A stretch of 64,000 nucleotides of DNA from Myxococcales bacterium (lineage in GTDB: Bacteria > Myxococcota_A > Polyangia > Palsa-1104 > JAEUJZ01): positions 124,001-188,000 of the forward strand of contig JAEUKA010000001.1 in assembly GCA_016794465.1 (NCBI GenBank), given 5' to 3'. Numbering within the stretch: position 1 is the first letter of the stretch; the number at the start of each line of letters is the position of its first letter. Position numbers and translations under genes: made by a program. Below the pieces are notes generated by a model. The model saw nothing but the letters and a program-made list of their open reading frames with translations, had not been told where the DNA came from and ran no database searches. Shown here piece after piece: positions 56,165-62,999 of this stretch.

Positions 56165-57010
56165 TCAGTCGGGTTGAGTGTCCGCTTGGAACTGGAACTG
56201 CGGATGGCCAAGAACCTCGGCTTCGCGCTCGGGAAGGAGGGAGGACTCTCCAATCGGAGCCCGCGCACTGGATCGCTGCCACCTGGCCAGCCACCGCGCA
56301 CCCAGCGGGGCCACCAGCGCAGACTGCTTGGTTGCACCGACCGTGGTTTCGCGCTTGTTTCCGGTCGAGATTCCGGCACCCACAAAGAAGCCGCCGAGCA
56401 GGAGTGAAACCCGCATCGGAGTCGCCGCGCTGTAGGTGAACAAATGCCCGCCATCCCCGTCGCTGCGGCAGCAGGAACGGACCCGTGCGAAGGTGTCCGG
56501 AGTCCAGAGCTGCGGGTTGTGTTCGGGCGAAAATGGATCAAAGAAAATCAGCTCTGCGTTGCGTGGCGCGTGCGGAAGACAGGTCAGCAGATCACCGTGA
56601 TGCAAGCGCCAGCGTCCGCCCGGACCGGACCACTCGCCGTGCTGTATCAGCGCCTGCGCAGCGTCGTGAAAGGGAACCAGGAATGGGAATCCTTCGGGAT
56701 CACGCAGCGCCAGTCGCAGGGGCGACAGATCGATCTCAAAGCTGTGCAGATCAATCGAGCCACCGAGCTGCTGGGCACAGGTCAGCGCGGCCACCGCGTT
56801 GGTCGCAGCCCCGAGTCCAATATCGAAGATACACACCGTCCGCGAAGGAGACTCGGTAAGACGCGCGGCAAGCTGTGACTGCTCCACATACAGACGGTTG
56901 GCCTCGATCCACGGACCGCCCGCTGGGTGCATGACCTCACCATGTCCACAGTGACGTACCGCGCGTGCACCGCTGCGCAGAGTGACCAGCTCGAAGTCGC
57001 CATCGCGCAT
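56165..57010 (-). CDS. mnmD: MnmD-like tRNA wobble-uridine methyltransferase (DUF752)
   Basis: 281 residues with the MnmC1/MnmD pattern: HPAGGPWIEANRLYVEQSQL at the start, SAM site CIFDIGLGAATNAVAAL, LHSFEIDLSPLRLAL, and the diagnostic ELIFFDPFSPEHNPQLWTPD. The family makes mnm5s2U34 from nm5s2U34 in tRNA. The oxidoreductase half of MnmC is absent, as in Gram-positive MnmD. The C-terminal 60 residues are Arg/Ala-rich and variable. It overlaps tgt by one base, pairing two wobble-base enzymes in one transcript. Confidence 0.85.
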   Translation of the reverse strand: MRDGDFELVTLRSGARAVRHCGHGEVMHPAGGPWIEANRLYVEQSQLAARLTESPSRTVCIFDIGLGAATNAVAALTCAQQLGGSIDLHSFEIDLSPLRLALRDPEGFPFLVPFHDAAQALIQHGEWSGPGGRWRLHHGDLLTCLPHAPRNAELIFFDPFSPEHNPQLWTPDTFARVRSCCRSDGDGGHLFTYSAATPMRVSLLLGGFFVGAGISTGNKRETTVGATKQSALVAPLGARWLARWQRSSARAPIGESSLLPEREAEVLGHPQFQFQADTQPD

Positions 57011-58188
57011 CAGCTGCGACCGTTCAAGCTGTTTGGCATGCTTTTCGGCACGCTCTCTGGACGCGATAACACCGGATACAGCTCGCGGTACAGAGAGTCG
57101 AACGTACCGTCGAGGATTGCCTGTCTCATGCGGCTCATCAGCACCTGATAGTGCGTGACGTTGTGGACGGCCAGTAGTCGCGCTCCGAGCGCGTGCTTGC
57201 CATGCAGCAGGTGATGAAGGTAGCCGCGCGTATAGCGGGCACAGACAAAGCAGGGACAGCTTGGATCAAGCGGCGCATCATCCAAGCGAAACACCGAGCG
57301 CGTCGTCCGCACAAGACCCTGGAAGGTATACGCGTAGCCCTGCTGCGCCATCTTCGTTGGCAGGATGCAGTCGAACATATCGACGCCGCGCCGCACACAG
57401 TCCAGCAGATCGCTCGGAGTCCCAACTCCCATCAGGTAGCGCGGCTTGTGCGCGGGCAGGAGCGAGGTGGACAGCTCGCACATCTCATTGCGGGCCTCCT
57501 TCCCTTCACCGACCGCGAGTCCGCCGACCGCAAAGCCCTCGAACGGGAGCTCGCACAGAAACGCCGCACTCTCTTGGCGCAGCGCAGGAAAGATCCCGCC
57601 TTGCACAATCCCAAACAGCGCTTGTCCTGTCGGTACTGCGTCCCTTGCTGCCAGGCTGCGCACGGCCCAGCGGTGGGTGCGCTCCATCGCCTCACGCGTG
57701 CCGGCTTCATCCGTGGTGGAAGCGATACAGACATCCAGGACCATCATGATGTCCGAGCCGATGTCCTGCTGCATCGCGATGCTGCTCTCTGGACTGAGCA
57801 GCTGACGGCTGTTGTCATGGAAGCTGCGGAACAGCGCGCCTCGCTCGGTAAGCTCTCGGCTATCGGGCAGCGAAAAGATCTGGAACCCTCCAGAGTCCGT
57901 CAGCACCAGGCCGTCCCAGTGCATCATGTTGTGGATGCCGCCGAGCTTCCGGAACACCTCAGCCCCCGGGCGCAGCATCAGGTGATACGTGTTTGATAGG
58001 AGTATCCGCGCGCCTGTCTCCCAGACCTCGGTCGAGTGCATGCCTCGGATCTCGGCGTGGGTCGCGACCGGCATGAAGACCGGCGTGGGAACGACTCCTC
58101 TGCGGGTGTGCAGAAAGCCCGCCCGTGCGCCAGTGGGGTCTGTCGCCGCAAGAGAAAATTGGAGCGGGGTGTCCGTAGTCCCTGACAT
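57010..58188 (-). CDS. tgt: tRNA-guanine(34) transglycosylase
   Basis: Exchanges G34 for preQ1 in GUN-anticodon tRNAs on the way to queuosine. 392 residues: TRRGVVPTPVFMPVATH, catalytic Asp in LTDSGGFQIFSL, GGLAVGEGKE, second Asp in GVDMFDCILPT, and the zinc site CPCFVCARYTRGYLHHL with His in AVHNVTHY. Complete. Start ATG 58188 is chosen; TTG 58212 is an in-frame alternative. It is the first gene of module B after the kinase breakpoint and overlaps mnmD. Confidence 0.93.
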   Translation of the reverse strand: MSGTTDTPLQFSLAATDPTGARAGFLHTRRGVVPTPVFMPVATHAEIRGMHSTEVWETGARILLSNTYHLMLRPGAEVFRKLGGIHNMMHWDGLVLTDSGGFQIFSLPDSRELTERGALFRSFHDNSRQLLSPESSIAMQQDIGSDIMMVLDVCIASTTDEAGTREAMERTHRWAVRSLAARDAVPTGQALFGIVQGGIFPALRQESAAFLCELPFEGFAVGGLAVGEGKEARNEMCELSTSLLPAHKPRYLMGVGTPSDLLDCVRRGVDMFDCILPTKMAQQGYAYTFQGLVRTTRSVFRLDDAPLDPSCPCFVCARYTRGYLHHLLHGKHALGARLLAVHNVTHYQVLMSRMRQAILDGTFDSLYRELYPVLSRPESVPKSMPNSLNGRS

Positions 58189-58325
58189 CAAAGTGGCGAG
58201 ATGCTCGGCCAAGTCGTGAGCCCAGGCAAGCGGGATCTGCCGACCCTCCGCATTCCAGACTGCCGTTCCCCCCGCGTTTCCCCCCGCTCCGTTCGGCCTG
58301 TATTTTCCGTCGATCGCAAGCTCTG

Positions 58326-58877
58326 CTTGGTGTCACGGTGGATCAGGCCCGAGCGGTGGGCGGCTTCTAGGCCGGAGGCGGCTTGTAGGTACAGCTGCAG
58401 CAGCTGATCGAGCGCCGCCACATCACGGGCCGGCTTTGCCTGTTGCAGTCCGTCGAGCGAGGTCCCGGGCACATACTCCATGGCGATGAAGATCTGGCTC
58501 TGTCCGCTGCTGTGATCTTCGCCGACTTCATAGACATGCACGACGTTGGGATGCGACATCCGCGCCATCGCCTGCGCTTCCTTCATCACCCGCGCCCGCA
58601 GGATCGCCCCAAGCTCCATGTCCTCGCGCACGACCTTGATGGCCACTCTGCGATCCAGATCGGCGTCATAGGCCAGATAGACCGTCCCCATCCCGCCTTG
58701 GCCGAGTCCTTTTAGCACCACGTAGCGACCGATGCGCGCGGGGTAGTCGCCTTGCAACGTGATCTCTCTCTGCGGCAGCGTACGCTGCTGTGCAGTGGGC
58801 ACGTCAGGCCGCTCGGTCGTCGCGTCAGCGGCCCTGGCTGGTTCCACCGGAGGGGCGATGCCTGCCCGTTTCGCCAT
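58326..58877 (-). pseudogene. N-terminal half of the split Ser/Thr kinase gene
   Basis: From ATG 58877: a Pro/Ala-rich leader, Gly-rich loop LGQGGMGTVYLAYD, Lys in VAIKVVRED, Glu in VMKEAQAMARM, hinge AMEYVPGTS, helix E GLEAAHRSGLIHRD, then TK and loss of homology (QSLRSTENTGRTERG). The N-lobe is complete and the break falls within HRDxK|PDN, matching the start of the fragment at 52772. The frame continues to a stop at 58188 through unrelated sequence, so a 229-residue truncated protein lacking DFG could be produced. Confidence 0.85.
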
Positions 58878-58932
58878 CGCGTCATTGTCGCATGGCGCCG
58901 GCTCCCTCACCGGTCAACTTGCCTTTCTTCAG

Positions 58933-61017
58933 TTAGCGAAGGGACTTGGCGCAGCGGAAGCCTAGCGTCGCGATCGTGGTGTCTGCGGGGAAGCGACTGC
59001 GGCCCGCGCTGCGGCAGCCATCCATCGACTGGTTGAAGTGACCGCCACGGACCACGCGCAGCACCGGAGGACCTTTCTTGGCCTTCTTGCCCGCACTGGC
59101 AAGCGGTTCGTCACTGACCTGGGGATCTCTGCAAGCTCCGGCGCAGGGTGCGTAGTGTTCTAGGAAGACATCGCTGACCCACTCGGACACATTCCCACCC
59201 AGATCCGAGACGCCATCGACCGTTCGATCTTGACTCGCGTGACCGACGGCATCGGGAGTGCTTTCCAGGTTGCGACAGCGCGCGGTTACGGGCAGCTCTG
59301 GATCACGACCAAATGCGACCTCTCCACACTTGGGATGCGGCTCTCCCCACGGGAAGGTCCGACGGATCAGGCCCCGGGCCGCCAGCTCCCACTCGGCTTC
59401 GCTAGGGAGCCGCTTTCCCACCGCTTCACAGTACTGCTTGGCGGCTTGCCACGACACCTGCGCAATCGGCTTCTTCGCCGCCCCCTCTCGCACCGAAAGG
59501 ACTGCCTTTTTGCCCGTCACTGCGACGCCACTCTGGTCACCAGCAGAGAGCAGGAGCTCTTTTCCGCGCCAGATCTGCTTCTTTTTGTCCGCCTTCAGTC
59601 CCTTTTGTCCGCTCAGCCAGCTCACAAACTGCTCGGTCGTGACCTCGGTCTGATCCAGAAACAGACCCTGGACCACGACTGCATGGCGGGGTGTCTCGCG
59701 CAGAAACGTATCGAGCCGACAGTTGGTGCCGCGCTTTTGACAGAGCTTAAACGCCATGTCCGCTTCGCCATCCGTACTCCCCAGATCGAAGCGACCGCCC
59801 GGAATGTACGCCATCCCAGCGGGCACCGGAACCGGCGATGGCTTGCGCTGCTCCACCATCGGGAAGGGAGTGGTCTGCTTGCGCTCGATCCGGGGTCGCA
59901 GCGTGGCCTGTGGAGTCACAACTTTCGGCTTGCGCAGGAGTAGGAATCCCCCAACCCCCACCACCAGTGCTAGGCCGACGGCTCCGGCAACCAGCGCCGG
60001 CTTCGGAATTGGGCTCCCTTGCTGTCCAGCAGAGACAGTTGTGGTCGCAGCTCCACCTTGGGAATCGCTCAGCGCCAGCGTCTGGGGCCGAACTCCGCCC
60101 CCTGGGTCCAGGGCCAGAGTCGCCGGCCTGGAATCGCCAAGAACAGGAGTCTCTCCAAGCGCACTCATCACTCCGGTCCGCTGTGCCCCGAGCCGCTCTG
60201 TCTCTGCAATCACTTCCTGCATCGTCGGTCGATCTTCGGGCTTCTTCGCCAGCATGCGATGGACCAGCGCTGCGACCGGCTCTGCCACACTCGGCTGCTT
60301 TTGCCGCAGCGGAGGAGGCTCCTCGGTCATGTGCTTGATCATGATGTCGCCCAGGCCCTCTCCCTGAAACGGAATCTGACCCGACAACATCTCGTACATC
60401 AGCACGCCCAGCGCATACACATCACTCTTGTCCGTAACCCCCGAAGCCCCCTTACACTGCTCCGGAGCCATGTATGCGGGGGTCCCCAGCACCGAGCCGG
60501 CTTGGGTCTTTAGGTTTTGTTCTTCCGCTAGCTTGGCAATTCCGAAGTCCAGCACCTTCGCCCGCTCTCCCCCAGGAGCTTCGGGGTCCTTCACCATGAT
60601 CACGTTGTCAGGCTTGAGGTCCCGGTGGACGATATTCTTGGCGTGGGCGGCGGCTAGGACGGAGGCGATTTGGCGGGTGATGCGGAGGGTGTCGTGACCG
60701 AGCGGACCTCGCAGGAGTCGCTTGGCCAGAGACTCGCCGGCCAGGTACTCCATGACGATGAAGGTGGTGCCATCGGGAAGGCGGTTGAACTCGTAGATCT
60801 CGACGACACCGGGGTGATCGATGGCGTTGGCCGCTTTGGCTTCGTTGAGGAATCGGGTCGCAAACTGTGGATTCTGAGCGTACTGCGGGTGCAGGACTTT
60901 GATGGCGGCAGTCCTGCCAATCTCTGGATTGACCGCCGCGAAGACTGCGCCCATTCCCCCTTCACCGAGCTTGCGCGTAATGCGATAGCTGCCGATGACT
61001 TGCCCTTCTGCCAGCAT
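58933..61017 (-). CDS. Ser/Thr protein kinase fused to a formylglycine-generating-enzyme-like domain
   Basis: 694 residues from ATG 61017. Kinase domain residues 10-270: [49 protein letters not shown], all catalytic residues present. One membrane helix ([20 protein letters not shown]) around residue 360. The C-terminal FGE/sulfatase-modifying-factor domain has [72 protein letters not shown] and [10 protein letters not shown], ending in GFRCAKSLR. In such fusions the FGE-like part is often a binding module rather than an enzyme. The copper-binding Cys pair of true FGE is not obvious. A 41-bp repeat array lies in its upstream region. Confidence 0.9.
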   Translation of the reverse strand: MLAEGQVIGSYRITRKLGEGGMGAVFAAVNPEIGRTAAIKVLHPQYAQNPQFATRFLNEAKAANAIDHPGVVEIYEFNRLPDGTTFIVMEYLAGESLAKRLLRGPLGHDTLRITRQIASVLAAAHAKNIVHRDLKPDNVIMVKDPEAPGGERAKVLDFGIAKLAEEQNLKTQAGSVLGTPAYMAPEQCKGASGVTDKSDVYALGVLMYEMLSGQIPFQGEGLGDIMIKHMTEEPPPLRQKQPSVAEPVAALVHRMLAKKPEDRPTMQEVIAETERLGAQRTGVMSALGETPVLGDSRPATLALDPGGGVRPQTLALSDSQGGAATTTVSAGQQGSPIPKPALVAGAVGLALVVGVGGFLLLRKPKVVTPQATLRPRIERKQTTPFPMVEQRKPSPVPVPAGMAYIPGGRFDLGSTDGEADMAFKLCQKRGTNCRLDTFLRETPRHAVVVQGLFLDQTEVTTEQFVSWLSGQKGLKADKKKQIWRGKELLLSAGDQSGVAVTGKKAVLSVREGAAKKPIAQVSWQAAKQYCEAVGKRLPSEAEWELAARGLIRRTFPWGEPHPKCGEVAFGRDPELPVTARCRNLESTPDAVGHASQDRTVDGVSDLGGNVSEWVSDVFLEHYAPCAGACRDPQVSDEPLASAGKKAKKGPPVLRVVRGGHFNQSMDGCRSAGRSRFPADTTIATLGFRCAKSLR

Positions 61018-61146
61018 CGATATGAATCCCCCGGCCAAATTGTAGTGCAAACGCTGCTGCGCCGTGCCGATTTGCGCTCGGGCCACTGCGGACGTGGTGG
61101 GACCGCCCACAAGCGATGCCCAAGCCGACCGCTCGCGAGGCAAAAT

Positions 61147-61395
61147 GTGCCACAAGCACTGCCAGGCACACGATCTGGCGGCAAGAAGTGCCCACTGGCA
61201 CTGCAGGGAATTCGATCGGGCGCAAACGGGTGCCCACTAGCACTGCAGGGAGCTCGATCGGAGCGGCCACAGGTGCCACTAGCACTGCAGGGAAGCCGAT
61301 CGGGCGCAAACAGGTGCCACTAGCACTGCAGGGAAGCCGATCGGGCGCAAACAGGTGCCACTAGCACGTCAGGGGAGCCGATCGGGCAGAAACAG
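61147..61395. repeat. Tandem array of six 41-43-bp units without spacers
   Basis: Units start at 61147, 61188, 61230, 61273, 61314 and 61355 (41, 42, 43, 41, 41, 41 bases). The two at 61273 and 61314 are identical; the outer ones diverge. Each carries GTGCCACTAGCACTGCAGGG and CGATCGGGCGCAAAC. A degenerate seventh copy follows 61395. The array fills most of the 418-base gap between the kinase-FGE gene and the small exported protein, both on the minus strand. No promoter was identified inside it. Confidence 0.9.
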
Positions 61396-61435
61396 GGGCC
61401 ACAGGCCGGGTCGGGCCTGCGGCGAGGACTCGGGG

Positions 61436-61642
61436 CTAGTACTTCGGCCCGGCGGGGACCATCGGGCGAGTGTCCCAGGGGCTTGGCGTGCGGGCGGGCT
61501 TTTGGACTTTCTCCTTACTGCTCGGCTCGGCCTTTTCGGGCTTGGCTTCGTCCTTATCGGACGCTACCGCCGGAGCAAATGGAGTCAGGATGCAAGACGT
61601 TACGCCGACCATGATGCCAATCAGCAGCTGCTTGAACGACAT
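61436..61642 (-). CDS. Small exported protein
   Basis: 68 residues from ATG 61642, preceded by GGAGG seven bases upstream. Signal peptide (MSFKQLLIGIMVGVTSCIL then TPFAPAVAS, cleavage near residue 28), leaving about 40 residues rich in Lys, Glu and Pro (KDEAKPEKAEPSSKEK). No family recognised. Confidence 0.65.
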   Translation of the reverse strand: MSFKQLLIGIMVGVTSCILTPFAPAVASDKDEAKPEKAEPSSKEKVQKPARTPSPWDTRPMVPAGPKY

Positions 61643-61898
61643 GGCGAACCTCCGCAAACCAGACTTCGTCGCCGCAAACCCTCTGACGTACGGCCAGAGT
61701 GTGCGGCCAGCGACGCTTGGTTTCGCAATCCAGGATGAGTCCTGTAGTGCGCACAGTTCTACGGGCCCTCTTCACTGTCAAGCGTCTTTTTGCACAGGTA
61801 GCAATTTATTTTTCGCGTGCCTGGGCCAGCAGCCTGACAAGTGACGGCGGCTTCGCGGGCGGCGGACTTTCTGGTAGGGTCTGCCGCTTGGGAATCGC
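61643..61898. other. Divergent intergenic region before dusB
   Basis: 256 bases. On the minus strand TTGACA (61782-61777) with a weak AACTGT 17 bases on may drive the small exported protein. A T-rich stretch lies at 61785-61818. No hairpin of note and no RNA gene seen. Confidence 0.3.
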
Positions 61899-62999
61899 AT
61901 GCGCATCGCCAACCTCGTCGTCGATACTGAAGTCCTGCTGGCGCCCATGGCGGCGGTCACCGATCTGCCGTTTCGCACCATCTGTGAAGAGCACGGCGTC
62001 GGCCTGACCATCACCGAGTTTCTGTCCGCGCGGGCCTTGTGTGAGGGCGCCAAGAAGACCACGCAGAAGCTGACCGCGTCGCTCGATGGGCGGCGCTTTG
62101 GGGTGCAGATCTTCGGGCGCGAGCTGGATGCGCTGGCGCAGGCGGCGCTGCTGGCCCGGGACATTGGGGCGTCGCTGGTTGACATCAACATGGGCTGTCC
62201 GGCCAAGCGAGTGGTGGCGGGGGCGTGCGGGTCGGCGCTGATGAAGGAACCGGAGCTGGCGCAGCAGCTGGTACGGGCGGTGCGGGCGGCCTTGCCGGCA
62301 GAGATTCCGGTCACGGTCAAGCACCGCGCGGGCTGGGATGAAAAGCACCAGAACGCGCCCGAGTTTGCCTGTGCGATGGTCGAGGCAGGGGCGGCGATGA
62401 TTACGGTCCACGGTCGCACCCGCACCCAAGGCTTTTCGGGCAAGTCGTCGCTTACGATCATTCGCAAGGTTCGGGACGCAGTGCCTTCCCAGGTGCCGGT
62501 GATTGGCAACGGGGATGTGCTGACGCTGCTGGACTACGTGCGGATGCGGACCGAGACGGGCTGTGATGCGGTAATGATCGGGCGGGGGGCGCTCGGCAAC
62601 CCGTGGCTGTTCCGTGACATCCGGGCGTGGCTGGCAGGCGAGCCGGTGCCGGGGGCGCCGACGGTCGAGGAGCGCAGCGCGGTGTTCCTTCGCCATGTCG
62701 GGCTGATGCGTGGCCGCACCGAGGACAAGCGGCTCATCCATGAGGTTCGCAAGGCGGTGGCTTGGTATACGAAGGGGCTGCCGGGCTCGGCGGATCTGCG
62801 CGATCAGAGCCAGGCCCCGCGTGAGCCCGATGCACTGGTGGCGGCGACGGTCGATTACTTTGCTGCGCTGTCCAGGGGGCGGCCTCGGCTGCGGGTGGCG
62901 CTGGCTGCGACTGCGGGGAGCCTGGTGGCGGGCGCAGATGAGGCCCCTGCTTCGTCAGGCACTGAGCTGGGACCTGTGGCAAAGGCGGCGGTGGCATGA
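61899..62999 (+). CDS. dusB: tRNA-dihydrouridine synthase, DusB-like
   Basis: 366 residues. FMN TIM barrel with VLLAPMAAVTDLPFRTICEEHG, QIFGRELDALAQAA, the catalytic Cys in DINMGCPAKRVVAGACGSALM, VKHRAGWDE, VHGRTRTQGFSG, IGNGDV and IGRGALGNPWLF. A helical C-terminal tRNA-binding domain includes LIHEVRKAVAWYTKGLPGS, plus about 40 extra Ala-rich residues. Motif spacing fits DusB. The stop overlaps the start of the next gene (ATGA). Confidence 0.92.
   Translation: MRIANLVVDTEVLLAPMAAVTDLPFRTICEEHGVGLTITEFLSARALCEGAKKTTQKLTASLDGRRFGVQIFGRELDALAQAALLARDIGASLVDINMGCPAKRVVAGACGSALMKEPELAQQLVRAVRAALPAEIPVTVKHRAGWDEKHQNAPEFACAMVEAGAAMITVHGRTRTQGFSGKSSLTIIRKVRDAVPSQVPVIGNGDVLTLLDYVRMRTETGCDAVMIGRGALGNPWLFRDIRAWLAGEPVPGAPTVEERSAVFLRHVGLMRGRTEDKRLIHEVRKAVAWYTKGLPGSADLRDQSQAPREPDALVAATVDYFAALSRGRPRLRVALAATAGSLVAGADEAPASSGTELGPVAKAAVA

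Larger units (their letters stand above)
52763..58342. mobile_element. Nested insertions splitting a Ser/Thr kinase gene at its catalytic loop
   Basis: About 5.6 kb separates the two halves of one kinase. Module A (52763-54833) holds a Kef antiporter and is bounded by direct repeats AGCCAGACAA (52763-52772 and 54824-54833, minus strand). Module B (54838-58342) holds a tyrosine recombinase, mnmD and tgt and is bounded by direct repeats TCCACCGTGAC (54838-54848 and 58332-58342, minus strand). All repeat copies occupy the same codons of the kinase HRDxKPDN loop. Collapsing both repeat pairs yields an uninterrupted LIHRDFKPDNVLIGDDG frame. The repeats are partly expected from kinase homology, so the evidence is the coincidence of three breakpoints plus the recombinase gene. 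Confidence 0.6.

Noticed and set aside
54921..58342. Integron with gene cassettes
   Set aside because: The recombinase lacks visible integron-integrase-specific features, genes are not in a one-direction cassette row, and no convincing attC sites were seen.
51772..58877. Assembly misjoin between kinase paralogues
   Set aside because: Shared stretches at the junctions are only 10-11 bases, too short for a typical assembly collapse, and the two halves fit one gene. It cannot be fully excluded without reads, so it is kept as a check rather than as the explanation.
60670..61364. Plus-strand reading frames with 14-residue peptide repeats across the array
   Set aside because: They arise from the near-multiple-of-three repeat, run antisense into the kinase-FGE gene, and lack ribosome sites.
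61147..61395. CRISPR array
   Set aside because: The entire 41-43-bp unit repeats with no unique spacers and no cas genes are nearby; it is a plain tandem array.
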